DNA of 64,000 nt from contig NZ_CP090003.1 in NCBI RefSeq assembly GCF_021390195.1, positions 2,282,001 to 2,346,000 on the forward strand, given 5' to 3'. A program made the translations under genes and the position numbers. Of the stretch, positions 1-7,472 are shown in pieces; the stretch's first letter is position 1; the number at the start of each line of letters is the position of its first letter. The notes beneath the pieces are model-generated. The model searched no databases. It was not told the origin of the DNA and was given only the letters and a program-made list of their open reading frames with translations. The stretch is from Flagellimonas sp. CMM7 (lineage in GTDB: Bacteria; Bacteroidota; Bacteroidia; Flavobacteriales; Flavobacteriaceae).

Positions 1-860
1 TAGGTTCCGCCAGAGTTGTTAGTGTCTGCCGTAATGACCATCATTGGGTTCAGGTTTGGGTCTACTCCCTCAATTTCTCCAACTATAAGACCTTCCAGTC
101 TTGCTGAAACACTAAGCCAGTTACTTGTTTTAATTGCAAACCAGTTGTTTAGACTGTATCGATTGCCATAGCGGTACTCCCTATCATTTTCTCCAAATCG
201 GAAGACCCCTCTTATTTGACTTCCCCAAGAAATAGATTCATTTTGACCTAAATAAGTCAATGACAAGTTGGGATCAAACGTACCACTGCCTACTTGCATG
301 GGATAGGGCAATTCAGTTTCATTTGGTGCTGAAGCCGGAGTAACATCACTCTCCGTAACACTTCCGGTAGGAATTGAAAATCCTAATTGCCCATGTAGTG
401 TTTGTTGGTTTTTGTTGAAGAATTTATACAAAATGGCAAGTTGAATATCTCCAAAACCACTAGACTCTGTAGTAAATGTTCCACCCATACGAGTAATATG
501 ATCCATTTCCATGGATAGATAATTGAACATGGCCATTAAGGTGATTTTGTCACTTGGCGCAAACATGGCCCCAAGCATATGCATGTTCATGGGCATATTT
601 GTAGGGGTTACCATATAATTGGCCAAAGCGTCATCAAAAGAAGCATCATCACTGCCCTGTTTAAGCTCATCCATATTCATATACATATAGCGATAGGAAA
701 ACATCCATTCTCCCTTACCGTGCATATGATCTCCCATGACGGAAATTGGGGCGTGTCCATCTGGTCTGCCCGCGGACCATTTTTGAGATTCATCATTAGT
801 TTCTTGTGCATAAAATGCGATTGTGGCCACCATAAAAATGGCCGATATATATATTTTCAT
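1..860 (-). CDS. Outer-membrane transporter-like protein (phenol MetA-pathway family), 3' end cut off
   Basis: The gene starts with ATG at 858-860 on the minus strand and runs off the left edge, so its C-terminus is missing. The first about 18 residues look like a signal peptide ending in FYAQ. The next part is rich in Met and His (segments such as MGDHMHG and MNMHM), and the rest has the alternating aromatic/polar pattern of an outer-membrane beta-barrel. It resembles the family annotated as MetA-pathway of phenol degradation or simply 'transporter'. The upstream gene on the same strand encodes a Cys-rich small exported protein, so the pair may share a metal-related role; that is inference. 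The Met/His-rich start would suit copper contact, but no substrate can be read from the sequence. Confidence 0.7.
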   Translation of the reverse strand, partial: MKIYISAIFMVATIAFYAQETNDESQKWSAGRPDGHAPISVMGDHMHGKGEWMFSYRYMYMNMDELKQGSDDASFDDALANYMVTPTNMPMNMHMLGAMFAPSDKITLMAMFNYLSMEMDHITRMGGTFTTESSGFGDIQLAILYKFFNKNQQTLHGQLGFSIPTGSVTESDVTPASAPNETELPYPMQVGSGTFDPNLSLTYLGQNESISWGSQIRGVFRFGENDREYRYGNRYSLNNWFAIKTSNWLSVSARLEGLIVGEIEGVDPNLNPMMVITADTNNSGGT

Positions 861-944
861 CGGTTTTTATTATTGAAGTTGTTGGTGATTTTTGCAACGA
901 ATGTTTTAATGAATCACCTTAAAATAAATTTGTGTAAGCGTATG

Positions 945-1319
945 CTAGGAAATAGCGCTGGGCGGATGAAAATTGTAAGCAGAATACAAAAAAGTATAGC
1001 TGTTGGAATAATCAAAATGATTTTGATTAGGAACTAGATGAGGTTTTTTGGAATTGTAAAACATTAAATCAACAAAGCCAATAGGATATTCTTCTAAAGC
1101 AATTTTGGGAAGGTTTTGTTTTTTTTCCTCATTTTGTTCAGAAAGTCGCTGCATAAGATAGCACTTACCATTACATTGCAACTCCACCTTATCCTTGTTG
1201 ACACAAAGAAATTCGGCTATGTAATCTTCATAGATGACATACTCTAACATTGGACCAACGGGACGTACCATGGCCATAATGTATAGCAATACAAAACAAT
1301 ATACGATTGAGTGTTTCAA
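945..1319 (-). CDS. Small exported Cys-motif protein, possible metal-handling
   Basis: A 124-residue protein with a short hydrophobic N-terminus (about residues 5-18) that could be a signal peptide or anchor. The conserved-looking core is LCVNKDK followed by CNGKCYLM, giving Cys39, Cys49 and Cys53. This spacing (C-x9-C-x3-C) could ligate a metal or form a disulphide. Small proteins with this CNGKC signature occur in Bacteroidota next to outer-membrane proteins and are annotated as hypothetical. The gene lies 84 bp upstream of the outer-membrane protein gene on the same strand and probably forms an operon with it. A -7 promoter box and a palindrome lie just upstream. Function is not known; a role in copper or other metal handling is inferred from the cysteines and the neighbour. 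Confidence 0.65.
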   Translation of the reverse strand: MKHSIVYCFVLLYIMAMVRPVGPMLEYVIYEDYIAEFLCVNKDKVELQCNGKCYLMQRLSEQNEEKKQNLPKIALEEYPIGFVDLMFYNSKKPHLVPNQNHFDYSNSYTFLYSAYNFHPPSAIS

Positions 1320-1338
1320 CTATGTTCTTTACGTATTG

Positions 1339-1378
1339 CAAAATTAGGCTATAAAGTGTAAAAAGTCTTAAATAAGAC
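1339..1378. promoter_or_regulatory. Divergent promoter region with a 14-bp palindrome
   Basis: On the minus strand, TAATTTTG (1339-1346) matches the Bacteroidota -7 box TAnnTTTG and would serve the Cys-motif gene that starts at 1319. At 1365-1378 lies GTCTTAAATAAGAC, two perfect 6-bp arms around AA. It sits between the divergent genes and could be an operator. No regulator gene is adjacent. Confidence 0.45.
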
Positions 1379-1404
1379 GCACTTTTGCATTTTAAAATTT
1401 TAAT

Positions 1405-2310
1405 GTGAACGAACACAAAAGAAAGTGGATTTATCTAATTGTGCTGTCCATAATCTGGGGAACATCTTATATATTAATTAAAAAAGGGCTACAGGGTTTT
1501 AATCCAATTCAATTAGGTTCCATTCGTATTGTTTTGGCCGCACTTTTTTTGTTCATTGTTGGGTTTAAATCCTTAAGAACTATTTCTAAAAAAGAGTGGT
1601 TTTGGGTAGGTGTTTCTGGAATAGTTGGAAGTTTTATCCCCATGTTTTTGTTTGCTTTTGCAGAAACTGAGATAGATAGCAGTATAGCATCAATATTAAA
1701 TTCGCTGGTTCCACTTTTTACTTTGTTTGTTGGGTTGTTTGCTTTTGGGGTGGGGTTTACGAGAAATCAATTATTGGGTGTTGTAGTTGGATTGTTGGGT
1801 GCCGCTTTTCTAATCTTTTTTGGGACGGAAGTGAACCCGAACCAAAATTATTGGTATTCGGGTTTTGTTATTATTGCAACCATTTGTTATGCATGTAATG
1901 CAAATATTATAAAGAACAAGTTACAAGATGTATCTCCTATGGGAATCGCAGTTGGAAATTTTGCTGTTATTTTAGTACCTGGAATTATCGTTCTTTTGTT
2001 CTCCGGATTTTTGAAAGAAGAGGTTACCACTGGCCCATACTTTTTTAGCTCACTGGGTTATATAGTAGTATTATGCATAATGGGAACCTGTGTTGCTAAG
2101 GTTATGTTCAATAAATTGGTTCAGATCTCTACTGCTGTTTTTTCTGTTTCGGTAACATATCTAATTCCCATAGTGGGTATTTTTTGGGGAGTGCTGGATG
2201 ATGAAAAGTTTACATTATGGCAATTATTTGCAGCACTCGTAATTCTATTCGGAGTTTATTTGGTAAACAAAAAGAAGACGCCACAAAGGACGCCTTCTTC
2301 TAAAAAGTAA
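1405..2310 (+). CDS. EamA/DMT-family transporter
   Basis: A 301-residue integral membrane protein of the drug/metabolite transporter superfamily with about ten hydrophobic segments in two EamA repeats of roughly 140 residues each. The first repeat opens with the typical IIWGTSYILIKKGL pattern. Members export amino acids, nucleotides or other small metabolites; the substrate cannot be told here. Translation begins at GTG (1405), because the ATG two bases earlier is followed at once by a stop. The end of the gene is 8 bp from the convergent M16 protease gene, and its last codons encode a hairpin that probably terminates transcription from the other side. Confidence 0.88.
   Translation: MNEHKRKWIYLIVLSIIWGTSYILIKKGLQGFNPIQLGSIRIVLAALFLFIVGFKSLRTISKKEWFWVGVSGIVGSFIPMFLFAFAETEIDSSIASILNSLVPLFTLFVGLFAFGVGFTRNQLLGVVVGLLGAAFLIFFGTEVNPNQNYWYSGFVIIATICYACNANIIKNKLQDVSPMGIAVGNFAVILVPGIIVLLFSGFLKEEVTTGPYFFSSLGYIVVLCIMGTCVAKVMFNKLVQISTAVFSVSVTYLIPIVGIFWGVLDDEKFTLWQLFAALVILFGVYLVNKKKTPQRTPSSKK
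2262..2299 (-). terminator. Terminator of the M16 protease operon inside the 3' end of the EamA gene
   Basis: Read on the minus strand, an 11-bp stem with two mismatches (2272-2282 against 2289-2299) and a 6-base loop is followed by CTTTTTGTTT. It lies after the stop of the M16 gene at 2318 but within the last codons of the convergent EamA gene. Confidence 0.5.
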
Positions 2311-2317
2311 TTGGACT

Positions 2318-4390
2318 TTATTCGAAATCTGAAGCTGTGACACCTTCATTGACTTTAATTTCTTTTACCACAAACTCAAAGTTTTGAGGCCCCATGGTTT
2401 GAGATAACTTGAAAGGGAATTTGATACCCGAAACTTCTTGATAGTTATCAAACCCTAGTGTATTTGACATTTGCTGTCCCTGCACTTCTTCCATACTGAT
2501 TTCTTGCAGCTTAAGGCCGGTTTCCACATCATAGAATGAAGATTTTTTATCGGTTATCTTAAGTTTGTATGCTTTTTTATCACCTACTGATTCAACACCT
2601 TCTAAAGTGATATTGCCAGCTGCCAAATAGTTCAACTCTGGAAAGGCCGCAGACTCTTCTTTTACTCTTTTAATTTCTTCAGGAGAGAGGTCTTTTCGCT
2701 GGCCTTGAGCCACCATATAACCCTTGTCTCCATCCAAAACCTGCTTCTGCATAGAGTTGCCCATGACCTTTACATCTTGCATGAATTGGTCTTTTGAGGT
2801 TTTCTTCATTTCCAATTCTAACTTCATCCCCTGCATTTCTGCTTCAGCCACCATAGCATAGGACTCTACTCCTTCTAATTTTTCTTTTCCTCCAATGGCT
2901 TCCATATACTTTTCCAAAATAGCTTCCACAGTTATTCCTTCAGGGATAACACTGTTGTAATCTGGCTTTTCTGTTTTGTTTGCATATTTGTCATAAAATA
3001 AAACAGGAACGGCTTTGTCATTAAAGGTCACTTTCTCTAGATTTTCCAAGACTTCGCTTCCTTTTCCAGTCACTACGACTCGCGCATTTGAGGTGGAGAA
3101 ATACTTTTGTGCTGCCTTTTGAACATCATCAATGCTTACTGCTTCAATTCGTTCCAAATAGGTTTTGTAAAAGTCTTTGGACAAATCTTCAGTTTCTATG
3201 TTCAAAGCATAATTGGCAATGGTCTCAGGGTTTTCTAATGCCATAACAAAGCTCCCGGCATATTTGGCCTTTGCATTGGTAAGCTCTTCTTCCGTAACAG
3301 GTTCTTTTGTAATTCTATCTATTTCACTTAGGATTTGAACTACTGAACTATCCGTAACTGTGTTTCTTACCTGTGCATATGCATTAAATCGCATTGGACT
3401 ATACTTATTGTCCCTAATACCAGAGTAAGAGCCGTAGGTGTATCCTTTATCTTCTCGAAGATTCATATTCAACCTAGCTTGTGATCCTCCTCCCAATACT
3501 CTATTGGCTAAAAGAGCATCTAAATAATCTTCATCCTTCATTTTTAATTCAGTAATATTTTGCACCACAACTTCTGATTGTACCGAATTGGGAACATCTA
3601 CAAAATTAATTTGATTGTATTGAGCATCTGTGGGTTTGGTATAGCTAAAAGATGGAGGGACTGCTTTTGACCATGGCGTAAAATTAGTTGTAACGAGCTC
3701 TTTTACATTGTCAAAATCGACATCACCAATAATGACCAAATAAGCATTGGCCGGCACAAAATAATCTCGGTAGTATTTGTCCACATCGGCAAGGGTAACG
3801 TTGTTTACGGTTTTTTCAGAGGTGATTTCTCCATAAGGATGTTTTTTCCCATACGCCAGTGCCAATTGAACTCTGGTTGCAATGGCAGAAACATCTTTTT
3901 CCTCAGATTTTATCCCAGTAATAATTCTGTCTTTTTCCTTATCGAACTCCTCTTGAGTAAAATTTGGATTTAACGCTGCATCTGTCATAAGTTCTAGAAT
4001 TCTAGGGAAGTATTTGGAAAGGCAACTTGCAGACGCACTTTGGTCACCGATACTTATTGAAGCTCCCAAAAAATCTACCTCTTCATAAAAATCATCCTTT
4101 GGAATAGACTTGGATCCTTTACCCAACAAACTGGATGTTAAATCTGAAACACCTGCCTTGTCTCCTTGTAGAATGGGTGGGTTGTCTATGGTCAATTGAA
4201 TGGAAACTCTTGGTAACTTATGGTTTTCCACCACCATAACCTTGAGTCCGTTGTTTAGTTCAAAGCGAGCAGGTTCCTTCAAATTTATCTCGGGAGCGGG
4301 ACCTGCTTTGGGTGGTGTGCTTCTATCAATTTGTGCATATGATACTGCCATGAAAAAGGACAGTAAAGAAAAAATTATATACTTTTTCAT
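2318..4390 (-). CDS. M16-family peptidase homologue without the zinc motif, with C-terminal extension
   Basis: A 690-residue exported protein (signal peptide of about 19 residues ending in SYAQ). Residues about 40-450 follow the insulinase/M16 fold. The inverse zinc motif HxxEH expected near residues 80-90 is absent, where DLTSSLLGKG appears instead, so this should be the non-catalytic partner, as in other M16 heterodimers such as the mitochondrial processing peptidase. After residue about 480 a further 200-residue domain follows that resembles lipoprotein-sorting/LolA-like beta sheets (repeated Lys/Glu strands). The gene begins 1 bp after the stop of the catalytic M16 gene, so the two are surely co-transcribed and probably form a complex in the periplasm. 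Confidence 0.9.
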   Translation of the reverse strand: MKKYIIFSLLSFFMAVSYAQIDRSTPPKAGPAPEINLKEPARFELNNGLKVMVVENHKLPRVSIQLTIDNPPILQGDKAGVSDLTSSLLGKGSKSIPKDDFYEEVDFLGASISIGDQSASASCLSKYFPRILELMTDAALNPNFTQEEFDKEKDRIITGIKSEEKDVSAIATRVQLALAYGKKHPYGEITSEKTVNNVTLADVDKYYRDYFVPANAYLVIIGDVDFDNVKELVTTNFTPWSKAVPPSFSYTKPTDAQYNQINFVDVPNSVQSEVVVQNITELKMKDEDYLDALLANRVLGGGSQARLNMNLREDKGYTYGSYSGIRDNKYSPMRFNAYAQVRNTVTDSSVVQILSEIDRITKEPVTEEELTNAKAKYAGSFVMALENPETIANYALNIETEDLSKDFYKTYLERIEAVSIDDVQKAAQKYFSTSNARVVVTGKGSEVLENLEKVTFNDKAVPVLFYDKYANKTEKPDYNSVIPEGITVEAILEKYMEAIGGKEKLEGVESYAMVAEAEMQGMKLELEMKKTSKDQFMQDVKVMGNSMQKQVLDGDKGYMVAQGQRKDLSPEEIKRVKEESAAFPELNYLAAGNITLEGVESVGDKKAYKLKITDKKSSFYDVETGLKLQEISMEEVQGQQMSNTLGFDNYQEVSGIKFPFKLSQTMGPQNFEFVVKEIKVNEGVTASDFE

Positions 4391-4391
4391 C

Positions 4392-5714
4392 TTAATTGGC
4401 TTCTTTTTGTTCTGGTAAATACTCTAATTCTACCCTTTGATTCATCTTTAAATATTTTTTCGCAACTTCCATTATTTCTTCACGGGTGATGGAACGATAA
4501 ATATCAATCTCAGTGTTTATGAGGTTGGTGTTATCACGTAGCATATAATTTTCTGCAAGAGAGTTCGCTATTCCCGCGATACTACTGTTGGCATTTACAA
4601 AGTTGTTTTCAAACTTGTTCTGAAGTTTCTGGTAGTCTTTTTCTGAAATCAATTCTGACTGCACTTTTAGAATTTCTGCATCTATTTCTTTTTTGATGTC
4701 TTGAATTGAATTCTCCCCTACAGGTAAGCCACCAACAACATAGCAACTATAATCTTCGGCATCAATGGGCACCGAAAATATTTGGAGTGCTATTTTTTTC
4801 TCATCTACCAATTTTTTATACAACTTGGAACTTTCACCATCGCTTAAATAAGTAGAAATCATATTGATGACATAGGCATCTCTTTCGGCCTGCCCCGGAG
4901 TTCTATAGGCAAGTAAGATTGCCGGAATCTGAATATTGGGATCGTGATACGTGGCCTTTATAGTTGTTGCAATTGGTTCTTCAACGACAATGTTTCTTTT
5001 TATCTCGGCACCTCTGGGAATCGGGCCAAAATAATCTGAGACCATTTTTTTTGTTTTTTCCATATTGATGTCGCCGGCTATGACCAAAACGGCATTGTTT
5101 GGCACGTAGTAAATCTTGTTGAAATTTTTAAAGTCATCAAGGCTTGCGCTGGCCAAGTGATCCAGAGAACCTATTACGCCCCATCTATATGGGTGTTTGG
5201 TATACAGGTTCTTAAGAAGTTCCTCAAAAAAAGCACCGTAGGGAGAATTATCTACCCTCAGTCTTCTTTCTTCTTGAACCACTTCTTTTTGGGTGTCCAC
5301 ACCAATTTGCCCTATTATGGGATGCATTAATCGTTCCGATTCTAACCACAACCCAGTTTCTAAACTATTTGAAGGAAACGTCTCATAGTAATATGTTCGG
5401 TCCAGAAAAGTATTGGCATTGCCACTTCCTCCATTCGAGGAAACTATTTTATCCCATTCCCCTCTTTCTATATTTTTGGTCCCTTCAAACAATAAGTGCT
5501 CAAAAAAATGTGCAAATCCGGTTTTACTGGGGTCCTCATCTTTAGAGCCTACATGGTACATTACTGCAGTGGTAACTACGGGAGCGGTATTGTCTTGATG
5601 TAAGATTACATGTAGTCCGTTATCCAAATCATACTCTTCAAAAGCAACTTCTTGAGCTATAAGAAAATTACCAGCAGAGAGCACGAAAAGTGCGGATAGT
5701 AAATGTCTTTTCAT
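4392..5714 (-). CDS. M16-family zinc metallopeptidase (catalytic subunit)
   Basis: A 440-residue exported protease with a signal peptide ending near residue 20 (NFLIAQ). It has the inverse zinc motif HFFEH at about residues 68-72 and a downstream EVVQEERR segment that supplies the third glutamate ligand. Active M16 subunits usually pair with a homologue lacking the motif, and the next gene encodes exactly that. Together they probably degrade peptides in the periplasm. The start at 5712-5714 is supported by the signal peptide. The upstream 181 bp contain no gene and should hold the operon promoter. Confidence 0.93.
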   Translation of the reverse strand: MKRHLLSALFVLSAGNFLIAQEVAFEEYDLDNGLHVILHQDNTAPVVTTAVMYHVGSKDEDPSKTGFAHFFEHLLFEGTKNIERGEWDKIVSSNGGSGNANTFLDRTYYYETFPSNSLETGLWLESERLMHPIIGQIGVDTQKEVVQEERRLRVDNSPYGAFFEELLKNLYTKHPYRWGVIGSLDHLASASLDDFKNFNKIYYVPNNAVLVIAGDINMEKTKKMVSDYFGPIPRGAEIKRNIVVEEPIATTIKATYHDPNIQIPAILLAYRTPGQAERDAYVINMISTYLSDGESSKLYKKLVDEKKIALQIFSVPIDAEDYSCYVVGGLPVGENSIQDIKKEIDAEILKVQSELISEKDYQKLQNKFENNFVNANSSIAGIANSLAENYMLRDNTNLINTEIDIYRSITREEIMEVAKKYLKMNQRVELEYLPEQKEAN

Positions 5715-5895
5715 AATAGTAAGTTTTGTATAGATATAATAAAATAGGATTAGTAGAGAATTTTAGATTGATGTTACATTAAATATAGGATAAAATTTAA
5801 AAGGTAGACAGAATATTAAGTAAGTCTTTAACAAGAAATTATGGCATAATTCAACAACATTCAGTAAATTAAACATCCACCAAAAATTTAATGAG

Positions 5896-6342
5896 ATGAA
5901 AAATCTAACGCTACCTATTCGTTTTGGAATTGTCACCAGTGCATGTTTGATGGCTTATTTTTTGATTTTATCCCTTTTAGGGAAACACACCAACGTGTTT
6001 TTTAGCTTATTAAATGGAGTGATTACCGGGTTTGGAATTTATGAGACCATTAAATACACCAAGGTAAGACTGGGAAAGGATTTTTCATATGGAAAAGGCT
6101 TTGTGGCCGGGATTACAACCGGGTTTGTAGCTACATTGCTCTTTACTGTTTTCTTTGCTATCTATTCCACGGAGTTAAACGCCAGTTTTTTAACTGAACT
6201 CTCTGAAGTTTGGGCCAAAGATTACGCCAATTTTGAAGGAATAGTCTTCTTTACAGTCGCCATAATGGGTTTTGCAACCACATTGGTTTTAACACTTTCT
6301 TTTATGCAACTCTTCAAAACCTCTAATAATCCTAAAAAATAA
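5896..6342 (+). CDS. DUF4199-family membrane protein
   Basis: A 148-residue protein with four predicted membrane segments (about residues 8-27, 33-50, 73-97, 118-142) and the conserved-looking stretch FSYGKGFVAGITTGF between the second and third. It matches the DUF4199 family, which is common in Bacteroidota and has no known function. It stands alone between the divergent M16 operon and the ribosomal protein operon, with no sign of co-transcription with either. Confidence 0.85.
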   Translation: MKNLTLPIRFGIVTSACLMAYFLILSLLGKHTNVFFSLLNGVITGFGIYETIKYTKVRLGKDFSYGKGFVAGITTGFVATLLFTVFFAIYSTELNASFLTELSEVWAKDYANFEGIVFFTVAIMGFATTLVLTLSFMQLFKTSNNPKK

Positions 6343-6365
6343 TCTTTCAAATGGTTGAATATTAC

Positions 6366-6395
6366 TTGTGAATTAAGGATTTAGCAGTATATTTG
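6366..6395 (+). promoter_or_regulatory. Promoter of rplU-rpmA
   Basis: TTG at 6366-6368 and TATATTTG at 6388-6395 are separated by 19 bp, a near-perfect match to the Bacteroidota sigma-A consensus (TTG, about 19 bp, TAnnTTTG). Transcription would start near 6402, about 45 bp before the rplU ATG. Confidence 0.8.
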
Positions 6396-6445
6396 CACCC
6401 GCTAATTTTAATAAATAGCAAGTAAATTAATCTAATTAACGCATT

Positions 6446-7003
6446 ATGTACGCAATTGTAGAGATGGCAGGGCAGCAGTTTAAAGTTGCAAAAGACCAGA
6501 AAGTGTACGTTCACCGTTTGCAGACAGAAGAAGGTAAAAAAGTAACTTTTGACAAAGTTCTTCTTTTGGATGACGGAGGTAACGTTACTGTTGGCGCCCC
6601 AGTCATAGAAGGTGCGGCCGTTGAGGCCAAAGTAGTAAAACACCTTAAAGGTGATAAAGTAATTGTCTTTAAAAAGAAAAGACGTAAAGGATACCGTGTA
6701 AAGAACGGACATAGACAATCCTTAACAGAGATTGTTGTTGAAGGTATTGTTGCAAAAGGAGCTAAAAAAGCTGCTCCTGCAAAGGCTAAGGCTGAAAAGC
6801 CAGCTGCAGAACCTAAAAAAGCAACGGCGGCTAAAACTGAGGCCCCTAAGAAGGAAGCTCCAAAGAAAACTGCGCCAAAAAAGGCAGCTGAAGATTTGAG
6901 TGGTAAAACAGTGGCAGAATTGAAAGAAATGGCAAAAGCAAAAGGTATTGCTGGTATTTCTTCCATGAAAAAAGCTGATTTAATAGAAGCTTTAAACAAA
7001 TAA
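6446..7003 (+). CDS. rplU: 50S ribosomal protein L21 with long C-terminal extension
   Basis: Residues 1 to about 103 are a complete ribosomal protein L21 (start [14 protein letters not shown], basic loop [17 protein letters not shown]), which binds 23S rRNA. The usual length is about 100-105 residues, but this one has 185. Residues about 108-150 form an Ala/Lys/Pro-rich linker, and residues about 150-185 (from [17 protein letters not shown]) look like a small helical Rho N-terminal/SAP-like nucleic-acid-binding domain. Such tails are found on L21 in other Flavobacteriia, so it is probably genuine rather than an assembly fusion. The gene is followed after 25 bp by rpmA, its usual partner. Confidence 0.95.
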   Translation: MYAIVEMAGQQFKVAKDQKVYVHRLQTEEGKKVTFDKVLLLDDGGNVTVGAPVIEGAAVEAKVVKHLKGDKVIVFKKKRRKGYRVKNGHRQSLTEIVVEGIVAKGAKKAAPAKAKAEKPAAEPKKATAAKTEAPKKEAPKKTAPKKAAEDLSGKTVAELKEMAKAKGIAGISSMKKADLIEALNK

Positions 7004-7028
7004 GATTAAGAACTAAAAATTATATATC

Positions 7029-7289
7029 ATGGCACATAAGAAAGGTGTAGGTAGTTCAAAAAACGGTAGAGAATCAGAATCAAAACGCTTAGGTGTTAAG
7101 ATATTTGGTGGACAAGCCGCTGTTGCTGGTAACATCATTGTTAGACAACGTGGTACAAAACACAATCCTGGTGAAAATGTTTATGCGGGAAAAGACCATA
7201 CATTACATGCCAGAGTTGATGGTCTTGTAAAATTTGAAAAGAAGGCTGGTGGAAAATCATTTGTTTCCATTGAACCATTTGAAGCTTAA
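7029..7289 (+). CDS. rpmA: 50S ribosomal protein L27
   Basis: An 86-residue protein with the standard L27 sequence from [14 protein letters not shown], including the [18 protein letters not shown] segment and the conserved C-terminal VSIEPF. L27 reaches with its N-terminal tail towards the peptidyl-transferase centre of the large subunit. There is no N-terminal cleavable extension of the Firmicutes type. It is co-transcribed with rplU and followed by a strong terminator. Confidence 0.98.
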   Translation: MAHKKGVGSSKNGRESESKRLGVKIFGGQAAVAGNIIVRQRGTKHNPGENVYAGKDHTLHARVDGLVKFEKKAGGKSFVSIEPFEA

Positions 7290-7311
7290 TACTTTAGGTA
7301 ATAAAATTTTT

Positions 7312-7341
7312 AAAACCCTCACTGTACAGTGAGGGTTTTTT
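7312..7341 (+). terminator. Terminator of rplU-rpmA
   Basis: A 12-bp perfect stem (AAAACCCTCACT paired with AGTGAGGGTTTT) around the loop GTAC, ending in a T run. It lies 22 bp after the rpmA stop. Confidence 0.92.
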
Positions 7342-7472
7342 GTTATCTGATTGTTAAGTCATTCTAAAACACCTTCAAAATGACACTAAATATGACTTAT
7401 TCTTAAAAATGAGCTAACCTCTTTTTTTAAACATACTAATTTCTTTGTGGTCTAAAATCAACCACTTAGAAA

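Noticed and set aside
579..1037. A 152-codon plus-strand frame
   Set aside because: It runs antisense through the signal peptide of the outer-membrane protein and through the end of the Cys-motif gene, with no plausible N-terminus or domain.
6362..6999. Minus-strand open frames of 118 and 162 codons over rplU
   Set aside because: Both are antisense to ribosomal protein L21; the long Ala/Phe-rich frame simply mirrors the Lys/Ala-rich tail of L21.
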